Positions 54,624 through 62,074 of a DNA stretch of 64,000 nucleotides are shown piece by piece. The notes beneath the pieces were generated by a model. It ran no database searches. It worked only from the letters and a program-made list of their open reading frames with translations, and had not been told where the DNA came from. How positions within the stretch are numbered: position 1 is the stretch's first letter; each line of letters opens with the position of its first letter. A program made the position numbers and the translations under genes. Origin of the DNA: Gemmatimonadaceae bacterium (GTDB lineage Bacteria; Gemmatimonadota; Gemmatimonadetes; Gemmatimonadales; Gemmatimonadaceae); contig JAIEMN010000012.1 of the NCBI GenBank assembly GCA_019752115.1, forward strand, positions 21,919 through 85,918. The letters are read 5' to 3'.

Positions 54624-54666
54624 TGCGTAAATAATTCTTGACGCATTGAACCGTAAGGTCCAGTTT
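54624..54666 (+). promoter_or_regulatory. puf operon promoter with GT-N12-AC palindrome
   Basis: TGCGT-N12-ACGCA is a perfect 5-base inverted repeat (54624-54628 and 54641-54645) with the same core spacing as the PpsR boxes. It overlaps TTGACG (54638-54643), which is followed by a 17-base spacer and a weak CAGTTT at 54661-54666. AATTCTTGAC matches the crtF and bchC promoters. The leader to pufB would be about 90 bases with a CCGTCC/GGACGG hairpin at 54690-54708. Confidence 0.55.
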
Positions 54667-54763
54667 ACACCCGCAATCACAGAACGACGCCGTCCGTCAC
54701 TTGGACGGCACCCCAGCCGCGCGGGGTCGAGCGCGGTAGCACCTGTATTCCCCGGAGGCAGAG

Positions 54764-54898
54764 ATGTCGGAAAAGGGCGGAATGACCGAGGAGGAGGCGC
54801 GCCGGTTCCATGGCTACATGGTGACGGGCACGATGGGCTATATCGTCGTGGCCGCGGTGGCGCATTTCCTCGCGTGGTCGTGGCGTCCGTGGTTCTAA
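54764..54898 (+). CDS. pufB: Light-harvesting beta polypeptide PufB
   Basis: 44 residues, one membrane helix (about 20-38). The bacteriochlorophyll-binding His is in VAHFLAWSWRPW, the strict beta-polypeptide signature. A second His at RFHGYM lies on the cytoplasmic side, where LH2-like proteins can bind another pigment. GGAGG sits five bases before the ATG. It is the only beta gene in this puf operon, although two alpha genes follow, so the same beta probably pairs with both. Confidence 0.95.
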   Translation: MSEKGGMTEEEARRFHGYMVTGTMGYIVVAAVAHFLAWSWRPWF

Positions 54899-54931
54899 CC
54901 AACTGACCTCTTACTTCAGCTGGAGAACCAC

Positions 54932-55105
54932 ATGCATCGCATTTGGATCGGAAACGACCCGAACATCATCATGAGCGCGCTGGGCACCTTCCTGGTGGGC
55001 GCCGCGCTCGTCATCCACGTTTGGGCGTACAGCATCACCGGATGGCCGAAGTACAAGAAGGCGCAGTACAACGCGCCGGCGGCAGCTCCGGCGGCGGTTC
55101 GCTGA
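54932..55105 (+). CDS. pufA: Light-harvesting alpha polypeptide, first copy (outer-ring or LH2-like)
   Basis: 57 residues. The membrane helix runs about 13-32, with His29 in LVIHVWAY as bacteriochlorophyll ligand. The N-terminus HRIWIGNDPNIIMSALGTF differs from the classic LH1 alpha motif present in the next gene, and the C-terminus is Lys then Ala/Pro-rich. It is therefore more like a peripheral antenna alpha. In Gemmatimonas phototrophica the reaction centre is surrounded by an inner LH1 ring and an outer LHh ring; I infer this gene encodes the outer-ring alpha. A strong hairpin follows. Confidence 0.88.
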   Translation: MHRIWIGNDPNIIMSALGTFLVGAALVIHVWAYSITGWPKYKKAQYNAPAAAPAAVR

Positions 55106-55131
55106 CCTTCCCGTCAGCCTGAACCACGTCG

Positions 55132-55153
55132 CGTGACGGCATCGGCCGTCACG
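55132..55153 (+). other. mRNA hairpin between the two pufA genes
   Basis: CGTGACGG-N6-CCGTCACG, a perfect 8-base stem without T-tract, 27 bases after the first pufA stop. In purple bacteria hairpins after pufBA protect the upstream segment from decay and raise antenna over reaction-centre expression. Confidence 0.7.
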
Positions 55154-55193
55154 GTGGAAGGGCACACACTCCTTCTTACGAGGCTTCGTAACT

Positions 55194-55409
55194 ATGCACC
55201 GCATCTGGTTGATGTACGACCCGCGTCGCGTGATGGTGGCCCTGGTGGGCTTCCTGGCCGTGCTCGCGCTGGTCATCCACTTCATCCTGCTCAGCTCACA
55301 GCGCTACTCGTGGATCGAGAACGGCACGCTGTCGGCTGCGCAGGCGCCCGTCGGGGCGTCGGCTCCGGCGGCGGCGGCCGAAATGTCGCCGCTCCCGCCC
55401 GGCCGGTAA
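55194..55409 (+). CDS. pufA: LH1 alpha polypeptide, second pufA copy
   Basis: 71 residues. Classic LH1 alpha sequence: RIWLMYDPRRVMVALVGFLA then LALVIHFILLSSQRYSW, with the bacteriochlorophyll His in VIHFIL. The C-terminal 25 residues are an Ala/Pro extension that would lie in the periplasm. It is not preceded by a second beta gene. I infer that it builds the inner ring next to the reaction centre, because this is the form found around RC-M/L in purple bacteria. Confidence 0.93.
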   Translation: MHRIWLMYDPRRVMVALVGFLAVLALVIHFILLSSQRYSWIENGTLSAAQAPVGASAPAAAAEMSPLPPGR

Positions 55410-55425
55410 CACGCCGCGCGTCGTC

Positions 55426-55471
55426 GCCGGGCTGGCGGGGGTCGCCTCCACGGGCCCCCGTCAGCCCCGGC
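55426..55471 (+). other. Very strong mRNA hairpin between second pufA and pufL
   Basis: Arms 55426-55441 and 55455-55471 pair over about 16 positions with one G-T pair and one bulge, around a 13-base loop, and are almost all G/C. It is in the place of the classic pufA-pufL intercistronic hairpins and probably stabilises the antenna part of the message. Confidence 0.72.
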
Positions 55472-55550
55472 CGACGCCGATGCGTGAGCAGTTCCTCCAC
55501 ACCACTCGCCCCCCCGCAGTTCTTTCTCTGCGCGTCCGGAGATATCGCCC

Positions 55551-56375
55551 ATGGCGATGCTGAGCTTCGAACAGAAGTACCGTGTCCGCGGTGGCACGCT
55601 GATCGGCGGAGATCTGTTTGATTTCTGGTTCGGTCCGTTCTACGTGGGCTTTTTTGGGGTCACGACGATTTTCTTCGCCACGCTCGGCACGCTGTTGTGC
55701 GTGTGGGGTGCCGCGATGGGACCGACGTGGAACCTGTGGCAAATCTCGATTGCGCCGCCCGATCTCAAATACGGGCTGGGCCTCGCGCCACTCCGCGAAG
55801 GCGGGTTGTGGCAGATCATCACGTTGTGTGCCCTCGGCGCCTTCGGCAGCTGGGCCCTCCGCCAGGCGGAGATCAGCCGCAAGCTCGGCATGGGTATGCA
55901 CATTCCGTGGGCATACGGCGGTGCCGTCCTCGCCTACACGACGCTCGTGGTCATTCGCCCGCTGCTCCTCGGCGCCTGGGGCCATGGCTTTCCGTACGGC
56001 ATCTTCTCGCACCTGGACTGGGTGTCGAACGTGGGGTACCAGTACCTCCACTTCCACTACAATCCGGCGCACATGATCGCCGTGACGTTCTTCTTCACGA
56101 ACTGCTTCGCTCTTGCGCTGCACGGGTCGCTGATCCTCTCGGTCACGAACCCGCCCAAGGGCACCGAAGTCGGCACGAGTGAACAGGAGAACGTCTTCTT
56201 CCGCGACCTGCTCGGCTACTCGATCGGCGCGATGGGCATTCACCGGCTCGGCCTGTTCCTCGCGGTCGGCGCGGCCGTCTGGAGTGCCATCTGCATCGTG
56301 ATCTCCGGCCCCTTCTGGACCAAGGGCTGGCCCGAGTGGTGGAACTGGTGGCTCAACCTCCCCATCTGGAAGTGA
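55551..56375 (+). CDS. pufL: Photosynthetic reaction centre L subunit
   Basis: 274 residues, five membrane helices. Ligands found: accessory bacteriochlorophyll His154 (SHLDWVSN), special-pair His174 (NPAHM), non-haem iron His191 (LALHG) and His231 (GIHRLG). The Q-B proton-transfer loop reads [10 protein letters not shown], with Glu213 and Asn214 at positions equal to L212/L213 of Rhodobacter; Asn at L213 also occurs in other purple bacteria. GGAG lies nine bases upstream of the ATG. It works with PufM in a type-2 quinone reaction centre. Confidence 0.97.
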   Translation: MAMLSFEQKYRVRGGTLIGGDLFDFWFGPFYVGFFGVTTIFFATLGTLLCVWGAAMGPTWNLWQISIAPPDLKYGLGLAPLREGGLWQIITLCALGAFGSWALRQAEISRKLGMGMHIPWAYGGAVLAYTTLVVIRPLLLGAWGHGFPYGIFSHLDWVSNVGYQYLHFHYNPAHMIAVTFFFTNCFALALHGSLILSVTNPPKGTEVGTSEQENVFFRDLLGYSIGAMGIHRLGLFLAVGAAVWSAICIVISGPFWTKGWPEWWNWWLNLPIWK

Positions 56376-56387
56376 GGACCAGCCACC

Positions 56388-57563
56388 ATGCTTGAATACC
56401 AGAGTCTGTTCACGCGTGTCCAGATCCGCACGATTCCCGATCCGGGGCTTCCGATCGCGAATGGTGAGGAACGCTTCGGCAAGGGCACGTTCTCGTACCT
56501 GATGGGCAAGTTCGGCGACGCGCAGATCGGCCCCATCTACCTCGGCTGGACCGGCGTGCTGTCGCTGATCTTCGGCTTCATCGCCTTCGAGATCATCGGC
56601 CTGAACATGTGGGCCTCGGTGGGCTGGGATCCGGTGGAGTTCATCCGCCAGCTCCCGTGGCTGGCCCTCGAGCCGCCGCCACCGCAGTACGGCCTCCACA
56701 TCCCGCCGCTCGCGCAGGGTGGCTGGTACCTGATGGCCGGCTTCTTCCTGACGCTCAGCATCATCCTCTGGTGGGTGCGCACGTATCGCCGCGCCCGTGC
56801 CCTCAAGATGGGCACGCACCTGCCGTGGGCCTTTGCCAGCGCGATCTTCCTGTACTCGACGTTCTTCTTCCAGCCGCTGCTCGTGGGCAGCTGGAGCGAG
56901 ATGGTGCCCTTCGGCATCTTCCCGCACCTCGACTGGACGTCGGCGTTCTCGATCCGCTACGGCAACCTGTACTACAACCCGTTCCACGCGCTCTCCATCG
57001 CGTTCCTCTACGGCTCGGCGGTGTTGTTCGCGATGCACGGCGCCACGATTCTCGCGGTGGCCCGCCTCGGCGGTGAACGCGAAATCGAGCAGATCACCGA
57101 CCGCGGCACCGCCGCCGAACGCGTGATGCTCTTCTGGCGCTGGTGCATGGGCTTCAACGCCACGATGGAATCGGTGCACCGCTGGGCCTGGTGGTTTGCC
57201 GTGCTCACCACCTTCACGGGTGGCATCGGCATCCTCCTGACCGGCACGGTGGTCGACAACTGGTACCTCTGGGGCGTGAAGCATGGCCTCGTGGCGCCGT
57301 ACCCGGCGCAGAACACCCTGACGCCCGAACAGCAGGAGCTGCTGCGCGGTCGCTACCAGGGCACGGCGCCGGACAGCTTCCCGAGCTACCTCCCCGCGCA
57401 GGTCTCGATGCCGGACACCGCCAAGGCGGCGATCCCGCTCGACTCGCTCAAGGCAGATTCGACGAAGGCGGACACCACGAAGAAGGCGGACAGCACCAAG
57501 GCCGCGCCGGCCGCGGCCGCTGCTCCCGCTGCGGCGCCGGCCCCGGGAGTCAAGAAGCCATGA
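56388..57563 (+). CDS. pufM: Photosynthetic reaction centre M subunit with C-terminal extension
   Basis: 391 residues, about 65-70 longer than the usual 320-325. The core is complete: special-pair His200 (NPFHALS), iron ligands His217 (AMHGAT), Glu232 (EREIEQI) and His264 (MESVHRW), and Q-A site [12 protein letters not shown]. From about residue 308 the extension is polar, then repeats D-S/T-T-K units ([16 protein letters not shown]) and ends Ala/Pro-rich (PGVKKP). The PufC tail has the same unit. The extension follows the last membrane helix and should lie on the periplasmic or cytochrome side. ATGA overlap with pufC. Confidence 0.96.
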   Translation: MLEYQSLFTRVQIRTIPDPGLPIANGEERFGKGTFSYLMGKFGDAQIGPIYLGWTGVLSLIFGFIAFEIIGLNMWASVGWDPVEFIRQLPWLALEPPPPQYGLHIPPLAQGGWYLMAGFFLTLSIILWWVRTYRRARALKMGTHLPWAFASAIFLYSTFFFQPLLVGSWSEMVPFGIFPHLDWTSAFSIRYGNLYYNPFHALSIAFLYGSAVLFAMHGATILAVARLGGEREIEQITDRGTAAERVMLFWRWCMGFNATMESVHRWAWWFAVLTTFTGGIGILLTGTVVDNWYLWGVKHGLVAPYPAQNTLTPEQQELLRGRYQGTAPDSFPSYLPAQVSMPDTAKAAIPLDSLKADSTKADTTKKADSTKAAPAAAAAPAAAPAPGVKKP

Positions 57564-58675
57564 AATCGCTCCGTCAGCTCGCGATCGGTGCGCCGATCGC
57601 CCTGCTCTCGCTCAGCGCGTGCATCGGCGACCACAACACCGACGTCGTTCAGGTCGGCTATCGCGGTACCGCGATGGAGCAGAACTACACCCATCGCGAC
57701 GTCAAGAACGCGCTCGCGCAGGTGAAGATCCCGACGCCCCCGCCGCCGGCGGGTGCGTCGCCGCCGGGGCCGCTCCCGTGGCAGAACGTGCAGGTGCTCA
57801 ACGACATCTCCGTCGCCGAGTTCAACCGCACGATGATCGCGATGTCCACGATGGTCGCCGGCACGGGCAACTGTGCCTACTGCCACAACATCGCGAACCT
57901 CGCCGCGGACACGCTCCCGAACGGCAAGCCGCTCTACACGAAGCTGGTCGCCCGCCGCATGCTGCAGATGACGCGGCAGATCAACGGGCAGTACTCGGCG
58001 CACGTGAAGAACACCGGCGTGACCTGCTACACCTGCCATCAGGGCAAGCCGCTCCCCAACGGGCTCTGGTTCTACACCAGCCAGACCGACTACCTGCGCC
58101 ATTACCTGGATCGTGACGGCGCCCGCGTCATCACGCAGCAGGTGACGCCGACCGCGGCGAACCGCAGCTCGGTCAAGCAGGCGGAGTGGACGCATGCGCT
58201 CATGATCTCGCAGTCCAAGTCGCTGGGCGTGAACTGCACGTACTGCCACAACACGCGGCAGTTCTCCAGCTGGACCCAGGCGCCGCCGGCCCGCGTCACC
58301 GCGTACCACGGCATCCTGATGCTCCGCGACGTGAACTCGAACTACCTGGCCCCGCTGCAGTCGGTCTTCCCGGCCGTCCGCCTCGGCGCCATGGGCGATG
58401 CCCCGAAGGCCCAGTGCATCACCTGCCACAACGGCCGCTACAAGCCGCTCTACGGCGCGCAGATGGCCAAGGACTACCCCGCGTTCTGGGGCCGTCCGGA
58501 CTGGAACGGCGTCCCCTTCCCCGGGCTCAACCCGGTGGTGGCGACCGACAGCACCAAGGCGGACAGCACGAAGGTCGTCGCTCCGGCGCCGGCCCCGGCG
58601 GCCACCGAGGTGAAGAAGAGCAGCGCGGCACGTCCCTCGCCGGCCCCGGCCGTGGGCGGCACCCAGCAGCACTGA
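57560..58675 (+). CDS. pufC: Reaction-centre tetrahaem cytochrome c subunit
   Basis: 371 residues. Lipoprotein signal ending LLSLSAC with Cys21 as the probable acylated residue. Four CxxCH haem sites: CAYCH (105-109), CYTCH (156-160), CTYCH (226-230) and CITCH (286-290), with Met ligands upstream of each (for example MSTM near 96-98). It re-reduces the special pair from the periplasm. The C-terminal 45 residues are low complexity with DSTKADSTK and Ala/Pro runs, matching the PufM tail. Last gene of the puf operon. Confidence 0.96.
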   Translation: MKSLRQLAIGAPIALLSLSACIGDHNTDVVQVGYRGTAMEQNYTHRDVKNALAQVKIPTPPPPAGASPPGPLPWQNVQVLNDISVAEFNRTMIAMSTMVAGTGNCAYCHNIANLAADTLPNGKPLYTKLVARRMLQMTRQINGQYSAHVKNTGVTCYTCHQGKPLPNGLWFYTSQTDYLRHYLDRDGARVITQQVTPTAANRSSVKQAEWTHALMISQSKSLGVNCTYCHNTRQFSSWTQAPPARVTAYHGILMLRDVNSNYLAPLQSVFPAVRLGAMGDAPKAQCITCHNGRYKPLYGAQMAKDYPAFWGRPDWNGVPFPGLNPVVATDSTKADSTKVVAPAPAPAATEVKKSSAARPSPAPAVGGTQQH

Positions 58676-58683
58676 CCCCTCCC

Positions 58684-58707
58684 GGGGCGGCGCCCTCACG
58701 CCGCCCC
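58684..58707 (+). terminator. GC hairpin directly after pufC
   Basis: GGGGCGGCG-N6-CGCCGCCCC, a perfect 9-base stem starting 9 bases after the pufC stop. No T-tract, so it probably protects the 3' end, with the terminator downstream doing the release. Confidence 0.6.
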
Positions 58708-58750
58708 GCTCGCAACCGCGCATAGGGCCACCGGCCCGCCGCGCGGCCCA

Positions 58751-58780
58751 CCCCGCGGCGCTTCGGCGCTGCGGGGTTTT
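58751..58780 (+). terminator. Intrinsic terminator of the puf operon
   Basis: CCCCGC and GCGGGG arms with an inner GCGC-TTCG-GCGC stem-loop, then TTTT at 58777-58780. Textbook structure, 75 bases after pufC. Confidence 0.8.
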
Positions 58781-58917
58781 GCGTCCCGGCGCACCAATCG
58801 CGAAACCTCGGCCGGTCGCCGCGCATTGAGGGTGCGTTGCGTGTGCCCTGCCGCGGCGGTTCCCCCCGCGAACGGCACGTCGCCTCCCCCGAATCACTCC
58901 TTCGACCGAGACCCGCC

Positions 58918-59559
58918 GTGTCCACGCGTCGCCTTCCTGTCTACATCCTCGCTGACGTGTCCGGCTCGATGCAGGGCACCCCCATCGAGTCGGTCAAGTC
59001 CGGCATCCGTCAGCTCCATCGCGACCTGCTGGGCGATCCGCAGGCGATCGAAAGCGCCTACCTGTCCGTCCTGACCTTCTCGAGTGCGGCGCAGCAGGTC
59101 GTGCCGCTCACGGAAGTGGCGATGTTCAATCCCCCCGATCTCGTCGCCAGCGGCCAGACCAACTTCGGCGACGGCCTGCGCCTGCTCCTCGAGTGCTTCG
59201 ATCGCGAGATCACCCGCACGACGGCCGAGGTGAAGGGCGACTGGCGCCCGCTCGTCTTCATCCTCTCGGACGGCGCGCCGACCGACGTGGATTGGCCGGT
59301 GTATGCACAGCAGCTCCGTGAACGTCGCCCCGCGAACATCATCGCGGTGGCCTGCGGCGACCAGGCCGATACGGAGGTGCTCAAGCAGGTGACCGAGATC
59401 GTGATCCAGATGCAGGACATGTCCCCCGACGCCTTCAAGGCGTTCTTCCGCTTCGTCTCGGCCAGCGTGAAGCAGACGAGTGCCAAGGTGGGCGCGGTCG
59501 CGGACGGCGGCAGCATCACCCTGCCCCCGCCGCCGCCGGGGATCACCATTGTTCCGTAA
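58918..59559 (+). CDS. TerY-like von Willebrand factor A domain protein
   Basis: 213 residues from the GTG at 58918; longer frames to 58837 run into an Arg/Pro-rich non-conserved region. MIDAS motif DVSGSMQG (Asp13, Ser15, Ser17), the conserved Thr in GQTNFGDGL, and LSDGAPTD. Poly-Pro C-terminus (LPPPPPG). TerY-type proteins bind metal and partner with a PP2C phosphatase and a kinase in stress-response triads. The next two genes are exactly those partners. No export signal, so it acts in the cytosol. A signalling or phage/metal-stress role is inferred from the known triad. Confidence 0.9.
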   Translation: MSTRRLPVYILADVSGSMQGTPIESVKSGIRQLHRDLLGDPQAIESAYLSVLTFSSAAQQVVPLTEVAMFNPPDLVASGQTNFGDGLRLLLECFDREITRTTAEVKGDWRPLVFILSDGAPTDVDWPVYAQQLRERRPANIIAVACGDQADTEVLKQVTEIVIQMQDMSPDAFKAFFRFVSASVKQTSAKVGAVADGGSITLPPPPPGITIVP

Positions 59560-59583
59560 TCACGGCCGGCCTGGTGTTGCCGT

Positions 59584-60636
59584 ATGACGACGCCTGACGC
59601 GCCGTCGCCTGATGCCTCGGTGCCCGAAGCCGCCGCGTTGGTCGCGGCGGCTTCTGCCGCTCCGGAGGCACCGCCGCGTGCCGTCTGGGCGCTGAACACG
59701 CCCGAGGCACCGTGGTGCCCCAAGGAGTGGACGGCGTGGCTCGAGGCCGCCGCCCCCGGGCTCCGGGCACGCCACGACGCCACCGCCGAGCGACATGGCA
59801 CCGCCCCCCTCGCCGAAGCGGTCGGCAGCGCCCTGCGGACCGAGGGGTGGTCGCTCGTGCTCGCGTCGCGCCGCGGTCGCGTGCATGCCCATCGGGGCGA
59901 ACATCGCGAAGATGCCGGCACCCTGCTCCGCTTCAGCGGCGGGTTTGTCGCCGCGGTCGCCGACGGGGCCGGCTCGGCGCCGTGGAGCCGCCTGGGGAGC
60001 GCCATCGCCACGGATGTCGTCACGCATGCGCTGCGCGAGGCGCTGCATCACGGCTCGGCGCCGGCGGAGGCGCTCTCCGGCGCGCTCGTCACCGCCGCCG
60101 CGCAGGTGAACGAGGCCATGCGTCGCTTTGCGGAGCAGGCGGGGCTGCCGCACAAGGCGCTCCGCTGCACGCTGCTGGTCATCGCCGTCCACGCCCACCA
60201 GCTCGGCGTGCTGCAGGTGGGCGACGGGGCCATGGCGCTCCGGCGTCACGACGGGACGCTGGTGCATCCGCATGCGGCCGCCACCGGGGACTTCTCGGGC
60301 GAGGTCGCCCACTTCCTTCCGGATGAGGGCGCGCTCGCCGTGCTGCAGCAGTCGGTCGCGGTGTACGATGCGCGCGAGATCAGCGCTGCATTGCTCGCCA
60401 CCGACGGCGTGGAAGATCCGTGGTATCCGTTCACGCGTCATGCCGGATCGCTCTTCGACGTGCTGCAGCACGGGAGCCATTCAGCGGCCGTACTGCCCGC
60501 CGGACTCACGCTGTCGTGGCCCGACAGTGTGACCGCGGCGCCGGATCCAGTGCATGCGCTCGCGGAGTGGCTCGCGTTTGAAAAGCGCGGCGAGAACGAT
60601 GATCGCACGCTCTGCCTGATCGAACGGGTCGCCTGA
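59584..60636 (+). CDS. PP2C-family Ser/Thr protein phosphatase
   Basis: 350 residues. An Ala/Pro-rich N-terminus (about 1-40), then a linker and the PP2C domain (about 85-340). Metal-site motifs: VADGAGSAPWSRLGS, LQVGDGAMALRRHDG, LLATDGVEDPW and a C-terminal ENDDRTLCLI. The first motif lacks the usual early RxxNEDA but has HREDAG instead, as in TerY-linked PP2Cs. It sits 24 bases after the vWA gene and ends one base before the kinase gene, so it is co-transcribed. It probably opposes the kinase. Confidence 0.9.
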   Translation: MTTPDAPSPDASVPEAAALVAAASAAPEAPPRAVWALNTPEAPWCPKEWTAWLEAAAPGLRARHDATAERHGTAPLAEAVGSALRTEGWSLVLASRRGRVHAHRGEHREDAGTLLRFSGGFVAAVADGAGSAPWSRLGSAIATDVVTHALREALHHGSAPAEALSGALVTAAAQVNEAMRRFAEQAGLPHKALRCTLLVIAVHAHQLGVLQVGDGAMALRRHDGTLVHPHAAATGDFSGEVAHFLPDEGALAVLQQSVAVYDAREISAALLATDGVEDPWYPFTRHAGSLFDVLQHGSHSAAVLPAGLTLSWPDSVTAAPDPVHALAEWLAFEKRGENDDRTLCLIERVA

Positions 60637-60637
60637 C

Positions 60638-62062
60638 ATGGGGACGGTCTCCTGCCGCCTGACCGACGGGCGCGTCCTGCAGCTCGATGACGAACCGATC
60701 GGCACCGGCGCCGAGAAGCGCGTGTTCCTCACGCGTGATCGGCAGTATGCCGTGGGATTCTACTACGGCACGCTGAGCGATCGCCGCGAGCGTGTCGATC
60801 GCCTCACGCGCATCCTCACGAACTACAATCCCACGCTCGCCAACAACGGCGCGTACTGGGCGCCGTACTTCTGCTGGCCGGTGGGCATGGCGAATGGGGA
60901 ACAGGCCATTCCGCTCGAGTTCGCGCGCCGGCAGCAGCTCGTGTGGCCACCGCTGGCGGTGGTGACGCCGACGTATCGCCCGAACTTCTTCTTTGCCGAT
61001 CGCTTCGGGCAGAAGCAGGAGAAGGAGGTGCGATGGTTCACCGGCGGCAAGGCGTCGAAGTTCGTGCCGCAGGCCGAGGTCGGCTCGCTGCTCACGCGCT
61101 TGCAGGTGGGCGTGAAGCTCGCGCGCGCCGTGCGCCGCCTGCACATGGCCGGGCTCGCGCACGCCGACCTGTCGAACAAGAACGTGCTCGTCGATCCCAA
61201 GGGCGGCGACGCCTGCATCATCGATATCGACTCGCTCGTCGTCCCCGGCGTCGCGCCGCCGGCGGTCCTCGGCACGCCAGGGTACATCGCGCCCGAGGTG
61301 CTCGCCAACAAGGCGCAGCCGAGCATCGCCACCGACAAGCATGCGCTGGCGGTACTGCTGTATGAGCTGCTGCTGCAGCGGCACCCGCTGCAGGGCAAGA
61401 AGGTCAACAGCACGCGCAGCGCCGAAGAAGACGAGCAGCTGTCGATGGGCGCCAAGGCGCTCTTCATCGAGCATCCCACCGACAAGCGGAATCCGCCGCT
61501 CAAGCCCATCACCGTGCCGTATACGCGGCTCGGGCCGGCACTCGCGCAGTGCTTCACGCGCACGTTCGTGGATGGCCTGCACCATCCGAACAAGCGCGCC
61601 GATGCCGCGGAGTGGGAGCTCGCGCTGTACAAGACGTTGCAGCGCATGCATCCGCTCCCCAGCGGCAAGTGGACGATCGTGGGGCCGGGGCTGCCGCTGG
61701 CGTCTCCGGCCAACGACGAGCGGCTCGGTGCGCCCGTGCTCGTGGCGCATGTCATGCGGGAGACGCCGCAGGGGCTGATCGACGAGCAGGATCTGCTCGT
61801 GCTGTGGCACCATCTCGCGCTGCACGACTGGCACCTGCGTATCGGGTGCCTCCCCGATGAGCGCGCCGATCGCACGCCCCGCGGTTATGTAGCGCAGCAT
61901 CAGGGGAAGTGGTGGCTCGTGAACACCAGCGATACGCCGTGGTTCGTCGTGGACGGTCCCGCCATCCGGCGCAATGCGTCGGTGGAAGTCGTGAACGGGC
62001 TCACGCTGCGGATCGGCGAGGAACTGCCGGCCCGCGTGCTGCGCCTGGGCACGCTGACCTGA
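60638..62062 (+). CDS. Ser/Thr kinase-like protein of a vWA/PP2C/kinase triad
   Basis: 474 residues. Kinase fold: glycine loop GTGAEKRVFL (23-32), catalytic loop LAHADLSNKNVLVD with Asp177 and Asn182, and metal loop IIDIDSL in place of DFG (Asp196/Asp198). The beta-3 position usually holding Lys reads YAVGFYY, with Gly40 at that site, so either another Lys serves or activity is altered. The C-terminal 150 residues are beta-rich and may be a separate FHA-like or unknown domain. Start ATG is one base after the phosphatase stop. Confidence 0.85.
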   Translation: MGTVSCRLTDGRVLQLDDEPIGTGAEKRVFLTRDRQYAVGFYYGTLSDRRERVDRLTRILTNYNPTLANNGAYWAPYFCWPVGMANGEQAIPLEFARRQQLVWPPLAVVTPTYRPNFFFADRFGQKQEKEVRWFTGGKASKFVPQAEVGSLLTRLQVGVKLARAVRRLHMAGLAHADLSNKNVLVDPKGGDACIIDIDSLVVPGVAPPAVLGTPGYIAPEVLANKAQPSIATDKHALAVLLYELLLQRHPLQGKKVNSTRSAEEDEQLSMGAKALFIEHPTDKRNPPLKPITVPYTRLGPALAQCFTRTFVDGLHHPNKRADAAEWELALYKTLQRMHPLPSGKWTIVGPGLPLASPANDERLGAPVLVAHVMRETPQGLIDEQDLLVLWHHLALHDWHLRIGCLPDERADRTPRGYVAQHQGKWWLVNTSDTPWFVVDGPAIRRNASVEVVNGLTLRIGEELPARVLRLGTLT

Positions 62063-62074
62063 CGCGCCGATTCC

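Noticed and set aside
54899..55193. A second pufB or a pufQ/pufX-like small gene near the pufA genes.
   Set aside because: I read the 26 bases before the first pufA and the 88 bases between the two pufA genes in all frames. They hold a Shine-Dalgarno and a hairpin but no beta signature or other small membrane protein.
56178..56198. Apparent loss of an iron-ligand His in PufL ([10 protein letters not shown] where SEHENTFFRD is common).
   Set aside because: Counting against the Rhodobacter L sequence, that His is position 211, not the iron ligands L190 and L230. The real ligands are His191 and His231 and both are present. The change is a neutral loop substitution near Q-B.
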